In this document: positions 16,218-24,624 of the stretch, in pieces
Numbering within the stretch: the first letter of the stretch is position 1
How the letters are laid out: each line of letters starts with the position of its first letter
Assembly: GCF_024220515.1 (NCBI RefSeq)
Contig: NZ_JAMXOT010000069.1
Coordinates: forward strand, 1 to 35,968
Source: Oscillatoria sp. HE19RPO
Lineage (GTDB): Bacteria; Cyanobacteriota; Cyanobacteriia; Cyanobacteriales; Laspinemataceae
Length of the DNA stretch: 35,968 nucleotides
Direction of reading: 5' to 3'
Notes under the pieces: model-generated
Seen by the model: only the letters and a program-made list of their open reading frames with translations
Database searches by the model: none
Told to the model about the DNA's origin: nothing
Made by a program: the position numbers and the translations under genes

Positions 16218-18968
16218 CTATAACCAATTGCCAACCAACACAAACGATGCCCAATAATAAGGCGCTCTTTTATTGATAAATTCCTGGCGGATATCATCTT
16301 GTGCCAAACGCAGCGCTTCTGCTTTGCTGAGTGCGCGAGGGTCATTCAAATAATAATAAAATCGATTCATTAAAAGGGCGCTGGTTTCATCGTCGATATA
16401 CCACAGAGAGGCAACGGTACTGCGGGCACCCGATCGCACTGCAACTCCCGCAAGTCCCAACACCGCGCGATCGTCCCCTTCTGCGGTTTTACAAGCACTC
16501 AGCACTAACAGTTCGATAGGATTAGGTTGGTTTTCGGTTTGTTGGGTGAAAATCGTGCTTAATTCATCGAGATCGATCCGTCCATCCCATGCCTCAATTC
16601 CCGTTTTTTCGGGTTGGGAACTGAATTCGCCATGAGTGGTAAGGTGAACGATCGCAAACGATTGTGAATTAATCTGATTTTCCAAGGTTTCTTTTTTAAA
16701 TTTTTGGTTTCGCAGTTGGCGACTCGAATTCACGGAATCTTCAATCAAGTTGAGTTCTCGATCTGCGTATTCAAGTGCTGGCAATCCGCGCAAGGGTTCG
16801 GTAATTCCAGCTAATAGCGCGGTTAAAGATTGTTGAGCGAGGGGTTGAGGATTTTTTAATTGAAGACCGATATTGAGGGCGACTGCATATTTCTGGACGA
16901 CATATTCTCCGTTACTGTTAGATAGAGCTGCCATCGGAATATTCCGCAATCGACCCTCTAGCACAAACACCAAAGTTTTAATGGGGTTTACCTGAGAATT
17001 AGATGCAGTTTCAATCGGTTGAATTAACCAGTTATAAACTTCGGGCAATAGCTGTTTCGCCTCAGTAGTAATAAAGCGTTCTTCTAATTCTGTTCTGAGA
17101 GTATCTAGTTTCCGATCCACTTCCTGTCGCGAAATCTCTGTCTGGAAATACAGCAAGTCTGAGGAACCGGGACGTTTTACGATAACGGCTAATCGTTGGG
17201 GTAAAACGATGGGATAAATAATGGCTGCCTGATGTTCGTCTGCGAGGAGATCGAGTTCGACGGGGGTTTCGGTTTGCAAGCTGCACCGCAAAAAGTTCTC
17301 TAATTCTGCTAGTTGCAAATCGGCGATCGCCTGTCGGGCTTTTTCTAAATTTTCGCTACTGGGATTTTCGCCTTGCAACAGCAAGTCTACAAATTCTCGA
17401 TACAGGGGTTCGATTTTTTTTTGGAAAGATAGCTGAATGTCTGGATTAATTCCGGTTAAATCTTTCCGAACTGATTTTAAACTGGCAATGGCAGCATTAT
17501 AGAATTGCAAGGCGCTGGATTTTTCCTGGTTTTTCTGTTTAATTCTTGCCATTTGCCATTGCCACTGATAAGCAATTTCTGGAGCGTCTTTCGCTAAAGC
17601 GATCGCCTCTTCGGTGAGTTGTTGCGCGGACAACCAATCTTCCTGCTGTTCAAACAACCAAGCGCGATTTCCCAAGGCGTGAGAGCGCAGTCTGGCATTG
17701 CCGAGTGCTTCGGCTTGTTGTTGGGAAACTGTTAATAATTCTTCGATTTGAGCCAATTTGTAACGATTGCTTTGATTTCTCAGTTCCCAAAGACTGCGGG
17801 CGAAATTAATTCGGGCGTAAATTGCGATCGCACTGGTGGGTAGATCGTCAAGTTCAGATTGAATTTGTGCGACTATTGTTGGCGCTGTTGCGATTCGCTC
17901 CTCCTCGATCGCCAGACTCAGTTGATTGAGATATGCTTGCAGACGAGTGGCTGGAGAAGTAGCGGCGATCGCCGCTTGCTGGTAAAATGCCAAAGCATGG
18001 GTAAAATCTTCTTTGGCGCGAGCGGTATTCCCTAAATTTAGTAAAGATAAACTTATTTCTTGAGGCGATTGTAGGGTTTCAGCCACTTGCAAACTCTGTT
18101 CCAAAATTTGCTGCGATCGCTCCAAATAACCCAACTCTCGCAGCAGGTTTCCCAAACTCCGGAGTGCCATTGCTTTGATCTGGGAGTTGGGTTGTTGCTG
18201 CAAACTGAGGATAAATTCATCTAAATTCGACTGTTTCGGCGTTGACTCGGGAGCGAACGATTCCTCTAAATTTTCTGTTTTTGCTGTTAAATATTGCGAC
18301 TGAGCTAAGGATTCGCAAGTCAACCCCTCTACCTCTAAAACTTGCAGGACACTATTGCAAGCTGCGCGGGAAAATCCCATTGATTCCAACGCTTTTGCTT
18401 GATTCATCAAGCTACCCCTAACGCCTTCGCGATCGCCTGATTTTTGATAAGCAATTTCGGCCTGTTTCCAAGTCTCCAAAGCGGCTTCAGCTTGTCCTTG
18501 CGCTAACTGTAAATTTCCTTGCGCGTTCAGGGTTTGCGCCATTACAGACAGTGGAACATTATCGGTATTTTTTAATAAATTTAAACTGGTGGCGATCGCA
18601 TCACTTGCTTCCTGCCATTGTCCTAATTTTTGATAGACTAACGACAGATAACTTAAACTGACGGCGCGATCAACAACCGCATCGCCAAACATCGCTTCTG
18701 CCTGTTTTAACAGTTGTGCCGCTTCTAAAAATTCCCCATTCTGATAAGCAGTACGAGCGCGTTCCAATAACGATTCTGGCTCAATAGATTGAGCAATCGC
18801 CGGGTGAGCATTTTCTGCAAACCCTGATAAACCCTGTCCGATTTGTGCCGATAATACTGGCAGATTCAGACTGATAATCAGTCCGCAAATCGCCCAACCC
18901 ATTAACTTAAATTTTAATTTCAAAATAAATCGGAAACTATGGTAAAATATATCCCGTTTTCTTGCCAT
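16218..18968 (-). CDS. Exported TPR-CHAT protease-like protein
   Basis: Start chosen at ATG 18968 (MARKRDIFYH) after GAGAGAAAAC; an ATG 42 bp upstream is possible. The 916-aa product has a basic N-terminus and a hydrophobic segment (about 24-42, WAICGLIISLNLPVLSA), taken as a signal peptide. TPR helices with repeated LGxxxxAxxxxxxAL patterns follow (about 65-500). The C-terminal CHAT domain (about 640-914) has H779 (VHLTTHGEF) and C826 (LVLSACKTAEGD), the caspase-type dyad, plus the usual AGVAVRSGARSTVASLW and YYWASFVLVGNW. It overlaps the upstream TPS gene by 49 bp, implying coupled expression. Exported TPR-CHAT proteins next to TPS adhesins are common in cyanobacteria. Role in maturation or signalling is inferred. 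Confidence 0.88.
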   Translation of the reverse strand: MARKRDIFYHSFRFILKLKFKLMGWAICGLIISLNLPVLSAQIGQGLSGFAENAHPAIAQSIEPESLLERARTAYQNGEFLEAAQLLKQAEAMFGDAVVDRAVSLSYLSLVYQKLGQWQEASDAIATSLNLLKNTDNVPLSVMAQTLNAQGNLQLAQGQAEAALETWKQAEIAYQKSGDREGVRGSLMNQAKALESMGFSRAACNSVLQVLEVEGLTCESLAQSQYLTAKTENLEESFAPESTPKQSNLDEFILSLQQQPNSQIKAMALRSLGNLLRELGYLERSQQILEQSLQVAETLQSPQEISLSLLNLGNTARAKEDFTHALAFYQQAAIAATSPATRLQAYLNQLSLAIEEERIATAPTIVAQIQSELDDLPTSAIAIYARINFARSLWELRNQSNRYKLAQIEELLTVSQQQAEALGNARLRSHALGNRAWLFEQQEDWLSAQQLTEEAIALAKDAPEIAYQWQWQMARIKQKNQEKSSALQFYNAAIASLKSVRKDLTGINPDIQLSFQKKIEPLYREFVDLLLQGENPSSENLEKARQAIADLQLAELENFLRCSLQTETPVELDLLADEHQAAIIYPIVLPQRLAVIVKRPGSSDLLYFQTEISRQEVDRKLDTLRTELEERFITTEAKQLLPEVYNWLIQPIETASNSQVNPIKTLVFVLEGRLRNIPMAALSNSNGEYVVQKYAVALNIGLQLKNPQPLAQQSLTALLAGITEPLRGLPALEYADRELNLIEDSVNSSRQLRNQKFKKETLENQINSQSFAIVHLTTHGEFSSQPEKTGIEAWDGRIDLDELSTIFTQQTENQPNPIELLVLSACKTAEGDDRAVLGLAGVAVRSGARSTVASLWYIDDETSALLMNRFYYYLNDPRALSKAEALRLAQDDIRQEFINKRAPYYWASFVLVGNWL

Positions 18969-21900
18969 GTTTTCTCTCTCGAATCGAAATTTACTAAAGG
19001 AATTCCCCAATCTACCCGCGCCGTCAAACGGTTGCCAAACTGCATTCGCAATCCCACTCCCGCCGACAACAACGCATTCTGTTCTGGATTGGGGCGATCG
19101 TCGCTATTCCAACCCACCCCGGCATCCAAAAACGGTGCAAATTGCACCAACCGTCCACCACCCGAAACAACAGGAATTGGCAACCGCAATTCCACCGAAG
19201 CTAACGCACCATTATCAGTCAGTAAAGCATCTTGACGATATCCCCTCATCCGATCTTGACCTCCTAAACCAAACTGTTCAAATGGCAATAAAGCATTCGG
19301 CGACAGTTGCAGATCCCCCCGCACTAATAGTAAACTATTATCAGTCACTCTTCGCACCCACTGCGCCTGACCTCGCCATGCCAAAAAGCGACTATCCGGT
19401 TCGCTGTTATTAACAGTGGCATCAAACCACCCCACTCCCAAACTCAATTGAGAACGCGCTGCGAACACTTGCTTGTCCTCCCGTTGCGTCCATTCCTGAA
19501 AAAAACGCAAAGCTGAAATCCGCGTTTGTCCCTCCTCATTCGCACCCGGAGAGAGGGGAAAATCCACGCCTAATAAAGAAGTTTGGCTATTGCGTCTCGA
19601 AGCAGTAAAACCCAATGCGAATTCTTGAAAAACATATTCATCTTCGCCATTTTCTCGCGCTTTTTTCTGAATGGATTGAAAGGGTTGCCGATAAGCGATT
19701 TCATAAACTTGAGAATCCGCTTCGATTTCCAATTCATTGAATGGCGCTTCCACAATTTTACTATCACCCCTGCCGTAGTAAAAATTCAGGGTTCCATTGC
19801 GAGAGTTCAGGGGAATTCCGTAGATAATATCCCAAGTATTGCTACCATCAGTATGGCTGTAAGCAACCGTTGCCACATCTCCCAATCCCAGGAGATTGCT
19901 AAAATTCGTTTGCACCGTTTGCCGGAAACTACCGACACTGGGAGCGCGGTTATTATCTAAACTCACTTGCGTTCCTAACAATGGTTTTTCTTGGACAGTT
20001 ACGGTTAGTAAATTGGTACCGGGACGCACTCCTGGGGAGAGTTCTGCGGAAATAGTTTCAATATTTTCATCCAGTTGGAGCAATTGCAGCGCGGTGAGTA
20101 CCCGTTCGGGATGCACGGGTTCTGAAATAATCCGCTCTAAACGTTGTTGAATATAGCTTTCATTGAGTCTGCCATTGGTGCGAACGGCGATATCTTCTAA
20201 CTGACCTTCGACGACTTGAATGGTGACAGCGCCATTTTGGACGATTTGCGGGGGAATGTACGCGCCAGAAGTGAGATAACCGGCATTGAGATAAAGTTGA
20301 GCGATCGCCGATCGCGCCTCTAAGAGGCGATCGAAGGTGAGGGGTTGCTGGAGAAAGGGTTGGGTAACGGCGGCGAGTTGTTCGGGGGTAAATACAGTGC
20401 TGCCGATCGCCTCGAATCGCTCTACTTGAACGGTTTGGGAATTGGGTTTGTCCGGGAATGCGGCAATTCCCTCCCCAGATGCCAATCTCGCTTTCGCTCT
20501 TCTTGGCACACAACCTGTGGCGATCGTCTCCCCAATTCTCACCTCAGTTGCCAATGGCGGTGCGATGAGTACCCAGTCACCATTCTCGTTCATTTCCCAA
20601 TCCCGCGCCTCAATCATGCGATCGCGCTGGGGTAAGGTGCGATTGATGTTGTTTTCCTCAGTTTGACCTTCTTCCGAAATCCCATTCAAGCGCCAATCTT
20701 CCCACACCTCATCGCTGGTGAGGGGGTCAGTCGGGGAGGGAGGCAACCCACCGCGTCCCGTTTGCACGAACTCACTTCCCTGACCGAGACGACACACGGT
20801 ATCATCAATTAACCTGGCAACATCGACGGTTTCATCTGGCAATTCCACAAACCCTTTGCTGGGGTCTACATCGGGAGTGTTGATGCCGATGGTTCCACTC
20901 AGGGAAGGATCGGTGCGGGAAATGGCGGTGATGTCATTGGTGGAGAGAGTATTGGGGTCGAATTGCGTCAAATCTTCGCCGAGTTCGCTTTCTAGTTGTT
21001 CCCGCGTCTTCGCCTCCAGTCCCAGGATGACATCCGTATCGATCGCGATCGCACCCCCAGAACCGTTGAAAGCGTTGGCGGAGATATTGCTATTTTCCAA
21101 TCCAGCGATCGCTTCCGTATCGATGGTGATATTGCCGCCATTGCCAGGATTATCCTGAGTGCCTGCAGTGGTGGAAATGTTGCTATTTCCGCGTAAGATA
21201 ATCGTTTCGGCATTGATGCCAATGTTACCGCCTTGTCCGGAAACCGTTTCGCCAGTAAGAATTGCAGCATTTCGCAATTCCAGGGAGTCGCTATTCACCG
21301 TGAGACTGCCTGCATTCCCCGTCGCTTCCCCACTCACCGAGAGTTTTGCGCCATCTCGAATCGTGAGATGATTGCTGGATATTGTTAAATCTCCCGCATT
21401 TCCAGACCCTAAAGTTTGAGTGAATATACCGCTGGGAAATCCATCCGGAGTGGTCCCACTGAGTTCTACGGAGTCCGATACGATGGAAATGCTGCCACCG
21501 GGAAACGCACCTAATGTTCCCGCCGCGATTTGTCCGCCATTGCGAACTGTCAAGGATTGCGAGTTAATTGTTAAAGTGCCTCCCTGACCTTGACCTACCG
21601 TACTGGTGGAGATGCTACCGCCATTATCCACCAACAGGCGATCGCTCTCTAGGGTGATATTTCCACCATTGCCGGTTGACTCCTGTGCCACCTGAGCAAA
21701 GATACCGCTAGGAATCTGCACTGTGGTTCCGCTCACTTCGAGCAATTCCGAAGCATTCAAGCGGATATCTCCGGCGTCTCCCTCACCGAAGGTACTGGAA
21801 CTGATTTGAGCGCCATCGCGAACGATCGCCTGGTTCGTGGCGATCGCAATATCTCCGCCATCTCCACTCGATTCCATATCCGCATTGACAAATATCCCGG

Positions 21901-23233
21901 AAGTGCCGACCAGTTCTACGGTTGAAGCGGCGATCGCAATGTTTCCCCCGTCTCCCGCACCAATCGTGACAGCACTGACTTGAGCGCCATCTCGCACGGT
22001 GATGCGGGGACTGTTTATCTCGATATTGCCACCCTTTCCGGCACCTTCAGTGTTGGTAAAGATCCCGCTATCGAGCCCAAATATCTCCCCTGTCATCGGG
22101 TCAGCGATCGCGCCTGTGGATCCGCTGATTTCGATAAACTCTAAGGCATTCACCCTGACATTTCCGCCATTGCCGGTACTCCCTGGCAGCGCTGATGCTG
22201 ATGCCTGTCCCCCATCTTGGAAAATGACCTGCCGCGCCGTTATCTCGATATTGCCGCCATCCCCTGCACCTTCGGTTTCTGCCAGCAACCCACTGGGAAA
22301 TCCCGCTAAATCGTTGCCACTCAGTTCCAGAGATTCAGCGGCGCGAATCGTGAGATTGCCTCCTGGCGCTTCACCATCCGTAATGGTTTGGACGAGGGAA
22401 CCATCGCGCAGTTCGATCCGCCGACCCTGCAACTGGATATCCCCACCTGCCTCTCCACTGGTATCGATCGCACTGCCTTGGGACAGTTGGATATCTCCAT
22501 AAGTGACTGTTGATGCTGTTTCTGATGGTTGTTGGAGGGGAATCAGAGACAATTCACCGGCGATCGCCGAACTGACTTCGATGCGTCCCGACTCTGCCGA
22601 TAATGCCGCGCCTTCTAAGAAAACATTTCCCCCTGCCAGGGTTAAGGTTTCACCGGGACTGACTTGCAATTCAGCGCCTCCCACTGCAATATCCCCAGGA
22701 TTGCTGCCATATTGCAATCCGATGGGAGTGCTAATTGTGAGTTGAGGTGGAGTTTGAACGTCAGTGCCAAACTGAGTGCGATCGGCAAACGTGAAGCGAT
22801 CGGCGGTGGTTGCCAAAAACGATCCGCCGATATTGAGTTGAGCGTTAGGACCAAAAACGATCCCGTTCGGATTTAATAAAAATAGATTGGCGGTTCCATT
22901 GGTTGCGAGAACCCCATCAATATTAGAAACCGAAATCCCGGTGATTCGAGTAAAAATATTTTCAATGGTCGGATCGTTGTTAAAAAAAGCAGCAGTATCG
23001 GTTGGGATGGAAAATTCTTGGAAACTGTGGAATAAATTAGAGCCCGATGAGGTGCCACCGTCGATAATTAAAGCATCGCCATCCGGGGTGACAATGGAGT
23101 TAACAGGTAAGGTGGCATCCGGGACAATTTGCGCGACGGCAATCGGGGGGAACAAGTAAAGCGCGATCGACAAAATCGCCAATTTCCCGGTAAGGGAGGA
23201 TCCAGATATCTGCGATCGCTGCCTGTGACCCAT
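18920..23233 (-). CDS. Single-chain TpsA-TpsB fusion (haemagglutinin-like exoprotein with its own transporter)
   Basis: 1437 aa with AAGGAGCAATAATC before the ATG. Signal peptide about 1-34. A filamentous-haemagglutinin N-terminal TPS domain (35-185) shows NLFHSFQEFSIP and ANLFLLNPNGIVFGPNA. A beta-helix of GNGGNI/RDGAQ repeats runs to about 730. The usual cyanobacterial TpsA tail follows (SRTDPSLSGTIGINTPDVDP, then a Cys-containing end around 800-910). Without a stop, the chain continues into a ShlB/FhaC-type transporter: POTRA domains (about 936-1085) and a 16-strand-type barrel (1090-1437) with the RMRGYRQDA loop motif. Normally these are two proteins, one threading the other through the outer membrane. 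Here they are in one frame with no second signal peptide. Confidence 0.9.
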   Translation of the reverse strand: MGHRQRSQISGSSLTGKLAILSIALYLFPPIAVAQIVPDATLPVNSIVTPDGDALIIDGGTSSGSNLFHSFQEFSIPTDTAAFFNNDPTIENIFTRITGISVSNIDGVLATNGTANLFLLNPNGIVFGPNAQLNIGGSFLATTADRFTFADRTQFGTDVQTPPQLTISTPIGLQYGSNPGDIAVGGAELQVSPGETLTLAGGNVFLEGAALSAESGRIEVSSAIAGELSLIPLQQPSETASTVTYGDIQLSQGSAIDTSGEAGGDIQLQGRRIELRDGSLVQTITDGEAPGGNLTIRAAESLELSGNDLAGFPSGLLAETEGAGDGGNIEITARQVIFQDGGQASASALPGSTGNGGNVRVNALEFIEISGSTGAIADPMTGEIFGLDSGIFTNTEGAGKGGNIEINSPRITVRDGAQVSAVTIGAGDGGNIAIAASTVELVGTSGIFVNADMESSGDGGDIAIATNQAIVRDGAQISSSTFGEGDAGDIRLNASELLEVSGTTVQIPSGIFAQVAQESTGNGGNITLESDRLLVDNGGSISTSTVGQGQGGTLTINSQSLTVRNGGQIAAGTLGAFPGGSISIVSDSVELSGTTPDGFPSGIFTQTLGSGNAGDLTISSNHLTIRDGAKLSVSGEATGNAGSLTVNSDSLELRNAAILTGETVSGQGGNIGINAETIILRGNSNISTTAGTQDNPGNGGNITIDTEAIAGLENSNISANAFNGSGGAIAIDTDVILGLEAKTREQLESELGEDLTQFDPNTLSTNDITAISRTDPSLSGTIGINTPDVDPSKGFVELPDETVDVARLIDDTVCRLGQGSEFVQTGRGGLPPSPTDPLTSDEVWEDWRLNGISEEGQTEENNINRTLPQRDRMIEARDWEMNENGDWVLIAPPLATEVRIGETIATGCVPRRAKARLASGEGIAAFPDKPNSQTVQVERFEAIGSTVFTPEQLAAVTQPFLQQPLTFDRLLEARSAIAQLYLNAGYLTSGAYIPPQIVQNGAVTIQVVEGQLEDIAVRTNGRLNESYIQQRLERIISEPVHPERVLTALQLLQLDENIETISAELSPGVRPGTNLLTVTVQEKPLLGTQVSLDNNRAPSVGSFRQTVQTNFSNLLGLGDVATVAYSHTDGSNTWDIIYGIPLNSRNGTLNFYYGRGDSKIVEAPFNELEIEADSQVYEIAYRQPFQSIQKKARENGEDEYVFQEFALGFTASRRNSQTSLLGVDFPLSPGANEEGQTRISALRFFQEWTQREDKQVFAARSQLSLGVGWFDATVNNSEPDSRFLAWRGQAQWVRRVTDNSLLLVRGDLQLSPNALLPFEQFGLGGQDRMRGYRQDALLTDNGALASVELRLPIPVVSGGGRLVQFAPFLDAGVGWNSDDRPNPEQNALLSAGVGLRMQFGNRLTARVDWGIPLVNFDSREKTWQENGIYFTIVSDLF

Positions 23234-23326
23234 GATTATTGCTCCTTGTGGTTTTTCCCGCCCGGAAACGAATTATAGACCAAAAGCGGGAAAAATCAAA
23301 CTGGAGGAACCACAGATTTCACGGAT

Positions 23327-23674
23327 TTACACGGATGATGAACGCGATCGCATAGTACGCAGTTGGCGTTTGAGCGCTAAACCGACTCCCAGGATTCCCA
23401 ACACTAGCACCCCCACATAATGAGACGAAGGTTGTGGAACTGAAGTCACGGGGGAATTTGTTTCGGTTGCCTCAAATGAAATTGCCTTCACTTCAATCAT
23501 TCGCTCCTCTCGCTCGAACAAACGATTGAAAACGGGTTCATTCGCTTTGATCCACCGCCAACTGCGAGTAAAAGTGGGACTCCGTCCCCAGACGAAAAAA
23601 ATGGGAATCGTCTCTGCTTGATGACCGGAAATGTCTTGCAGTTCGCGGTGTTCCAGATTCCAAAAATAAGTCAT
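23327..23674 (-). CDS. Shortened PEP-CTERM paralogue with altered PQP motif
   Basis: 115 aa, AAGGAG before the ATG. The N-terminus MTYFWNLEHRELQDISGHQ and C-terminus EFATETNSPVTSV-like segment match the 211-aa neighbour, but a large central part is missing. The sorting motif reads VPQPSSHYVG instead of VPEPSSYVG, followed by the normal hydrophobic span GVLVLGILGVGLAL and basic end KRQLRTMRSR. Loss of the invariant Glu should weaken exosortase recognition. There is no signal peptide, which is odd for an exosortase substrate. It may be a decaying copy or a membrane-tethered variant. Expression is uncertain. Confidence 0.6.
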   Translation of the reverse strand: MTYFWNLEHRELQDISGHQAETIPIFFVWGRSPTFTRSWRWIKANEPVFNRLFEREERMIEVKAISFEATETNSPVTSVPQPSSHYVGVLVLGILGVGLALKRQLRTMRSRSSSV

Positions 23675-23813
23675 GGTTCAGTTACTCCTTTAAGTTTAGC
23701 CTAGTCTGTCTATTTTTCTGTGTGCCTTTGCAAAGCATTTTTAAGGCCAATGGCGAAAATTTTAACAAATTTATGGAGTCTGTGGCGGGGAAAGAAGCAT
23801 AGATTTCAGGGAT

Positions 23814-24449
23814 TTACACGGATGATGAGCGCGATCGCATAGTACCCAGTTGGCGTTTGAGAGCTAAACCGACTCCCAGGATTCCCAACACCAGCACCCC
23901 GACATAAGATGACGGTTCTGGAACTGAAGTCACGGGAGAATTTGTCTCGGTTTCTTCAAATGAAATTTCCGTCACCTCAACCACTTGATAGTCTTGTGTA
24001 AACAAACGGTTGAAAATGGTTTCATCGGTTAGCGGATTTTCACTTCTAAACCGAATGGGATTGGCGGTATTGATAAACGGATCCAAAATATCATTTTGCG
24101 CCAAAACTAAGAAAATATCGTCTTCGGAAGAGACTTCCTGATGGTTCACCGAGGTTAAATTAATGCCGCCATTGGTATTATTGCTGCTAGAGGCGAGAGA
24201 GCGAAGTTGCCACCAGTAAACATCATCTGGTTGTTGACCGAACGTATTGGTAAAATTTTCATCCGGGTCGATCCACCATTGACGGCGGTTAAAACTGGCA
24301 CTGCGTCCCCAGATGAAAGGAAGGGAAATCGCCTCAGCATTGCTATTTGTCGTCGATTGAATGGAGAGGAAACCCCCGCTGAGACTTTCGATTTGATGAC
24401 CGTAAAGGTCTTGCGGGTTTTGGTGTTCCAGATTCCAAAAATAACTCAT
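23814..24449 (-). CDS. Small PEP-CTERM-tailed protein without a signal peptide
   Basis: 211 aa, start supported by AAAGGAGCAGCTAAACC. It begins MSYFWNLEHQNPQDLYGHQ, with no hydrophobic signal. The body is Trp- and Asn-rich (WGRSASFNRRQWWIDPDEN, VYWWQLRSLASSS) and matches no family I know. It ends with an intact PEP-CTERM: SVPEPSSYVGVLVLGILGVG then KRQLGTMRSR. A PEP-CTERM without export signal cannot reach exosortase by the Sec route unless the true start is upstream, and I see no such in-frame extension. The body may have acquired the tail by recombination. It lies between the TPS fusion and the giant protease, all on the same strand. Confidence 0.65.
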   Translation of the reverse strand: MSYFWNLEHQNPQDLYGHQIESLSGGFLSIQSTTNSNAEAISLPFIWGRSASFNRRQWWIDPDENFTNTFGQQPDDVYWWQLRSLASSSNNTNGGINLTSVNHQEVSSEDDIFLVLAQNDILDPFINTANPIRFRSENPLTDETIFNRLFTQDYQVVEVTEISFEETETNSPVTSVPEPSSYVGVLVLGILGVGLALKRQLGTMRSRSSSV

Positions 24450-24624
24450 GGTTTAGCTGCTCCTTTGAATTTAGTGTGGTCTGTCTGTTTTTCTCTCTGC
24501 GCTGCCAAGGCATTTTTACGGCCAATGGCGAAAATTGTCATAAAAGTTTACACTTGCCAGATTAAACGAGCGATGGCGAATGGCGATCGCACTGCGCTGA
24601 CTTCTTGGCGCATCCCCCTCCCCT
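24450..24624. other. Spacer between giant protease and PEP-CTERM pair
   Basis: 175 bp holding the leader of the 211-aa gene (duplicated upstream of its paralogue) and one HIP1 site. No gene or clear terminator seen. Confidence 0.4.

Larger units (their letters stand above)
23310..24545 (-). repeat. Tandem duplication of a small PEP-CTERM gene with its flanks
   Basis: About 23312-23765 and 23800-24545 are homologous. Both carry the same leader (AGGAG before ATG, preceded by a shared GGCATTTTTA-like and GCCAATGGCGAAAATT region). Both carry the same 3' end, with GGATTTACACGGATGATGA on the plus strand and a shared stop codon context. The downstream copy has lost roughly 95 internal codons. Confidence 0.8.
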
